Assembly: GCA_905236925.1 (NCBI GenBank)
Contig: CAJOQS010000090.1
Location: 1-15,144, forward strand
DNA: 15,144 nt
DNA from: an uncultured Lachnospiraceae bacterium
GTDB taxonomy: Bacteria; Bacillota; Clostridia; Lachnospirales; Lachnospiraceae
Direction of reading: 5' to 3'
Within the stretch, counting starts at the first letter, position 1, and the number at the start of each line of letters is the position of its first letter. Of this stretch, positions 13,870-15,144 are shown one piece after another. The notes under the pieces were generated by a model that saw only the letters and a program-made list of their open reading frames with translations, had not been told where the DNA came from and did no database searches. Made by a program: the position numbers and the translations under genes.

Positions 13870-15144
13870 TTACACCTCATCCAGAAACGCAGCCATATAC
13901 AGTGGTAAAGTAATTATTCCCTCATCACTTACGCCGATATTCCCGTCTACGAACTTATATGCATAAGAAATGCCGGATTCCTTTTTCATAATGGCACTTA
14001 ACGAGTTCGCTTTTGTATTGCTGCTTTTAACCTCTATGGGTACGGGTTTCCCACCCACCTGGATTATAAAATCCAGTTCCCGCTTAGTGGTCTCATTTTT
14101 ATAGAAATACAACCGATAACCCTTTTTATATAACGCATCAGCTATGGCACATTCATACAAGCCACCTTTTGTATTTCCAGCGAGTGTGTTTTCGACTATA
14201 TTCTGTTTTAACGAGAAATCCTTCATCGCAATAAGCAATGACAAATCCGTCGTATACGCTCTGAAGAAATCATCGCGGGCGTAATCATCAAGATCGTATT
14301 TAACATCGGTAACCAGCTTGCACAAGTGAATCAGGTCAGCTCTCAGAAGCCAGTCTATACTTGTATAATATTTCTGCCCTCTTGCACCATGCTCTATCTC
14401 TTTATATTGAAATTTGTGGTTTTCCTTGTCCAACAGCTGCCTTGCAAGGGTCAGATAACATTTTTCGGCCTTAACCTTTTCTTCCGCCACAGCATAATGA
14501 GCTATATCGTATTGATATCCCAAAAGTAGGCTTCTTTGAACAGCGTCGACTTCTTTGAAATCCCTTGTATCCAGATACTTCTGGACCGCTTCCGGCATTC
14601 CTCCCGTTGCAATATATGTTCTGAAATATCTCATCAACTGCATATGGATCGATTTGGGAATCTCTTTTTTATCCTTCAGATATTTGCGAAGCGAACCTAT
14701 AACATCCTCAGATAGCCCCATTCCCCAAAGGAATTCTTCAAAATCAAGGCTATACATTTTTATATAATCTACATATCCGACCGGATATGAAGATGCTCGT
14801 TTATAATCAATACCCAAAAGTGATCCGGACGCGATCACATCAAATCCGTCATCCGTTGCCCAGAACTTAAGCGAAGTTATTGCTTCTTCACATTCCTGGA
14901 TCTCGTCAAGAAAAATCAAAGTCTTGCCCGGAATGATCTTCTTGTCGGGAAAACGAAATCTCAATGCCATGACCATATTCTCGACTGTAAGATCACCGGA
15001 AAAGACTTCTGCAGCTGATGGCATCTGCATAAAATTAATTTCAATATATTCCTCATATTTTTCTTTGGCAAACCTCTCAATGGCAAACGTTTTCCCTGTC
15101 TGTCTGGCGCCCTGAACGATCAAACACTTATTTTTCTTATGTAA
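13870..15144 (-). CDS. AAA_14/DUF4143 family ATP-binding protein, 5' end cut by window edge
   Basis: The frame is open to the right edge, so the true start lies outside; 424 residues are visible. The TTG at 15121-15123 is in frame but is not the likely start, because coding sequence (KKNKC) continues before it. The N-terminal AAA domain shows Walker A GARQTGKT (visible residues 12-19), Walker B LIFLDE and the sensor-like IASGSLLG. The middle carries TGGMPEAVQKYL, typical of this family. The C-terminal DUF4143 part ends with ELDFIIQ and PIEVKSS, matching a PD-(D/E)XK nuclease-like core (E, D, then E-x-K). Such proteins are common in anaerobic Firmicutes and Bacteroidetes, often in many copies, and their role is unknown. 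Only the extreme N-terminus, probably a short segment, is missing. Confidence 0.9.
   Translation of the reverse strand, partial: LHKKNKCLIVQGARQTGKTFAIERFAKEKYEEYIEINFMQMPSAAEVFSGDLTVENMVMALRFRFPDKKIIPGKTLIFLDEIQECEEAITSLKFWATDDGFDVIASGSLLGIDYKRASSYPVGYVDYIKMYSLDFEEFLWGMGLSEDVIGSLRKYLKDKKEIPKSIHMQLMRYFRTYIATGGMPEAVQKYLDTRDFKEVDAVQRSLLLGYQYDIAHYAVAEEKVKAEKCYLTLARQLLDKENHKFQYKEIEHGARGQKYYTSIDWLLRADLIHLCKLVTDVKYDLDDYARDDFFRAYTTDLSLLIAMKDFSLKQNIVENTLAGNTKGGLYECAIADALYKKGYRLYFYKNETTKRELDFIIQVGGKPVPIEVKSSNTKANSLSAIMKKESGISYAYKFVDGNIGVSDEGIITLPLYMAAFLDEV

Overview
The window looks like chromosomal DNA from an anaerobic Firmicute, most probably a member of the Lachnospiraceae (Clostridia). The reasons are the infC-rpmI-rplT order, strong GGAGG-type ribosome binding sites, consensus sigma-A promoters, and a DUF5717-like protein, a family I associate with Lachnospiraceae. 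The species cannot be named from the sequence. Every well-supported gene lies on the minus strand, so reading order runs from right to left.

Right end (about 15144 to 11931): a 5'-partial AAA_14/DUF4143 ATPase, then a 453-base stretch with two hairpin terminators and no convincing gene, then an AAA15 (RloA-like) ATPase. The ATPase overlaps a TTG-started RloB-like reading frame. That frame keeps only the RloB N-terminus and then continues into an unrelated two-helix membrane tail. This part looks like a worn accessory or defence-type locus.

Middle (about 11912 to 3141): a transport operon with its own consensus promoter. It encodes a peptide-type substrate-binding lipoprotein, a hairpin attenuator, a DppB-type permease, and an unusual 808-residue protein joining a DppC-type permease to DppD- and DppF-type ATPases. 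The last gene overlaps the first of two ABC exporter half-transporters, which form a heterodimer with one degenerate ATP site. A peptide importer and a drug/peptide-type exporter therefore appear to share one transcript.

Left (about 3133 to 1762): the translation operon infC (AUU start), rpmI, rplT. It has its own promoter, an L20-type leader with a terminator and a competing antiterminator, and a strong terminator at the end.

Far left (1676 to 1): downstream of that terminator is a free-standing unit with an A/T-rich UP-like tract, a perfect TTGACA-18-TATAAT promoter, about 130 nt of structured non-coding sequence with three C-rich unpaired stretches (anti-Shine-Dalgarno-like), and its own terminator. 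I read it as an unrecognised trans-acting small RNA; it is the most interesting item here. After it comes a separate promoter and a 3'-truncated DUF5717-like gene. I see no tRNA, rRNA, CRISPR array or intact mobile element.
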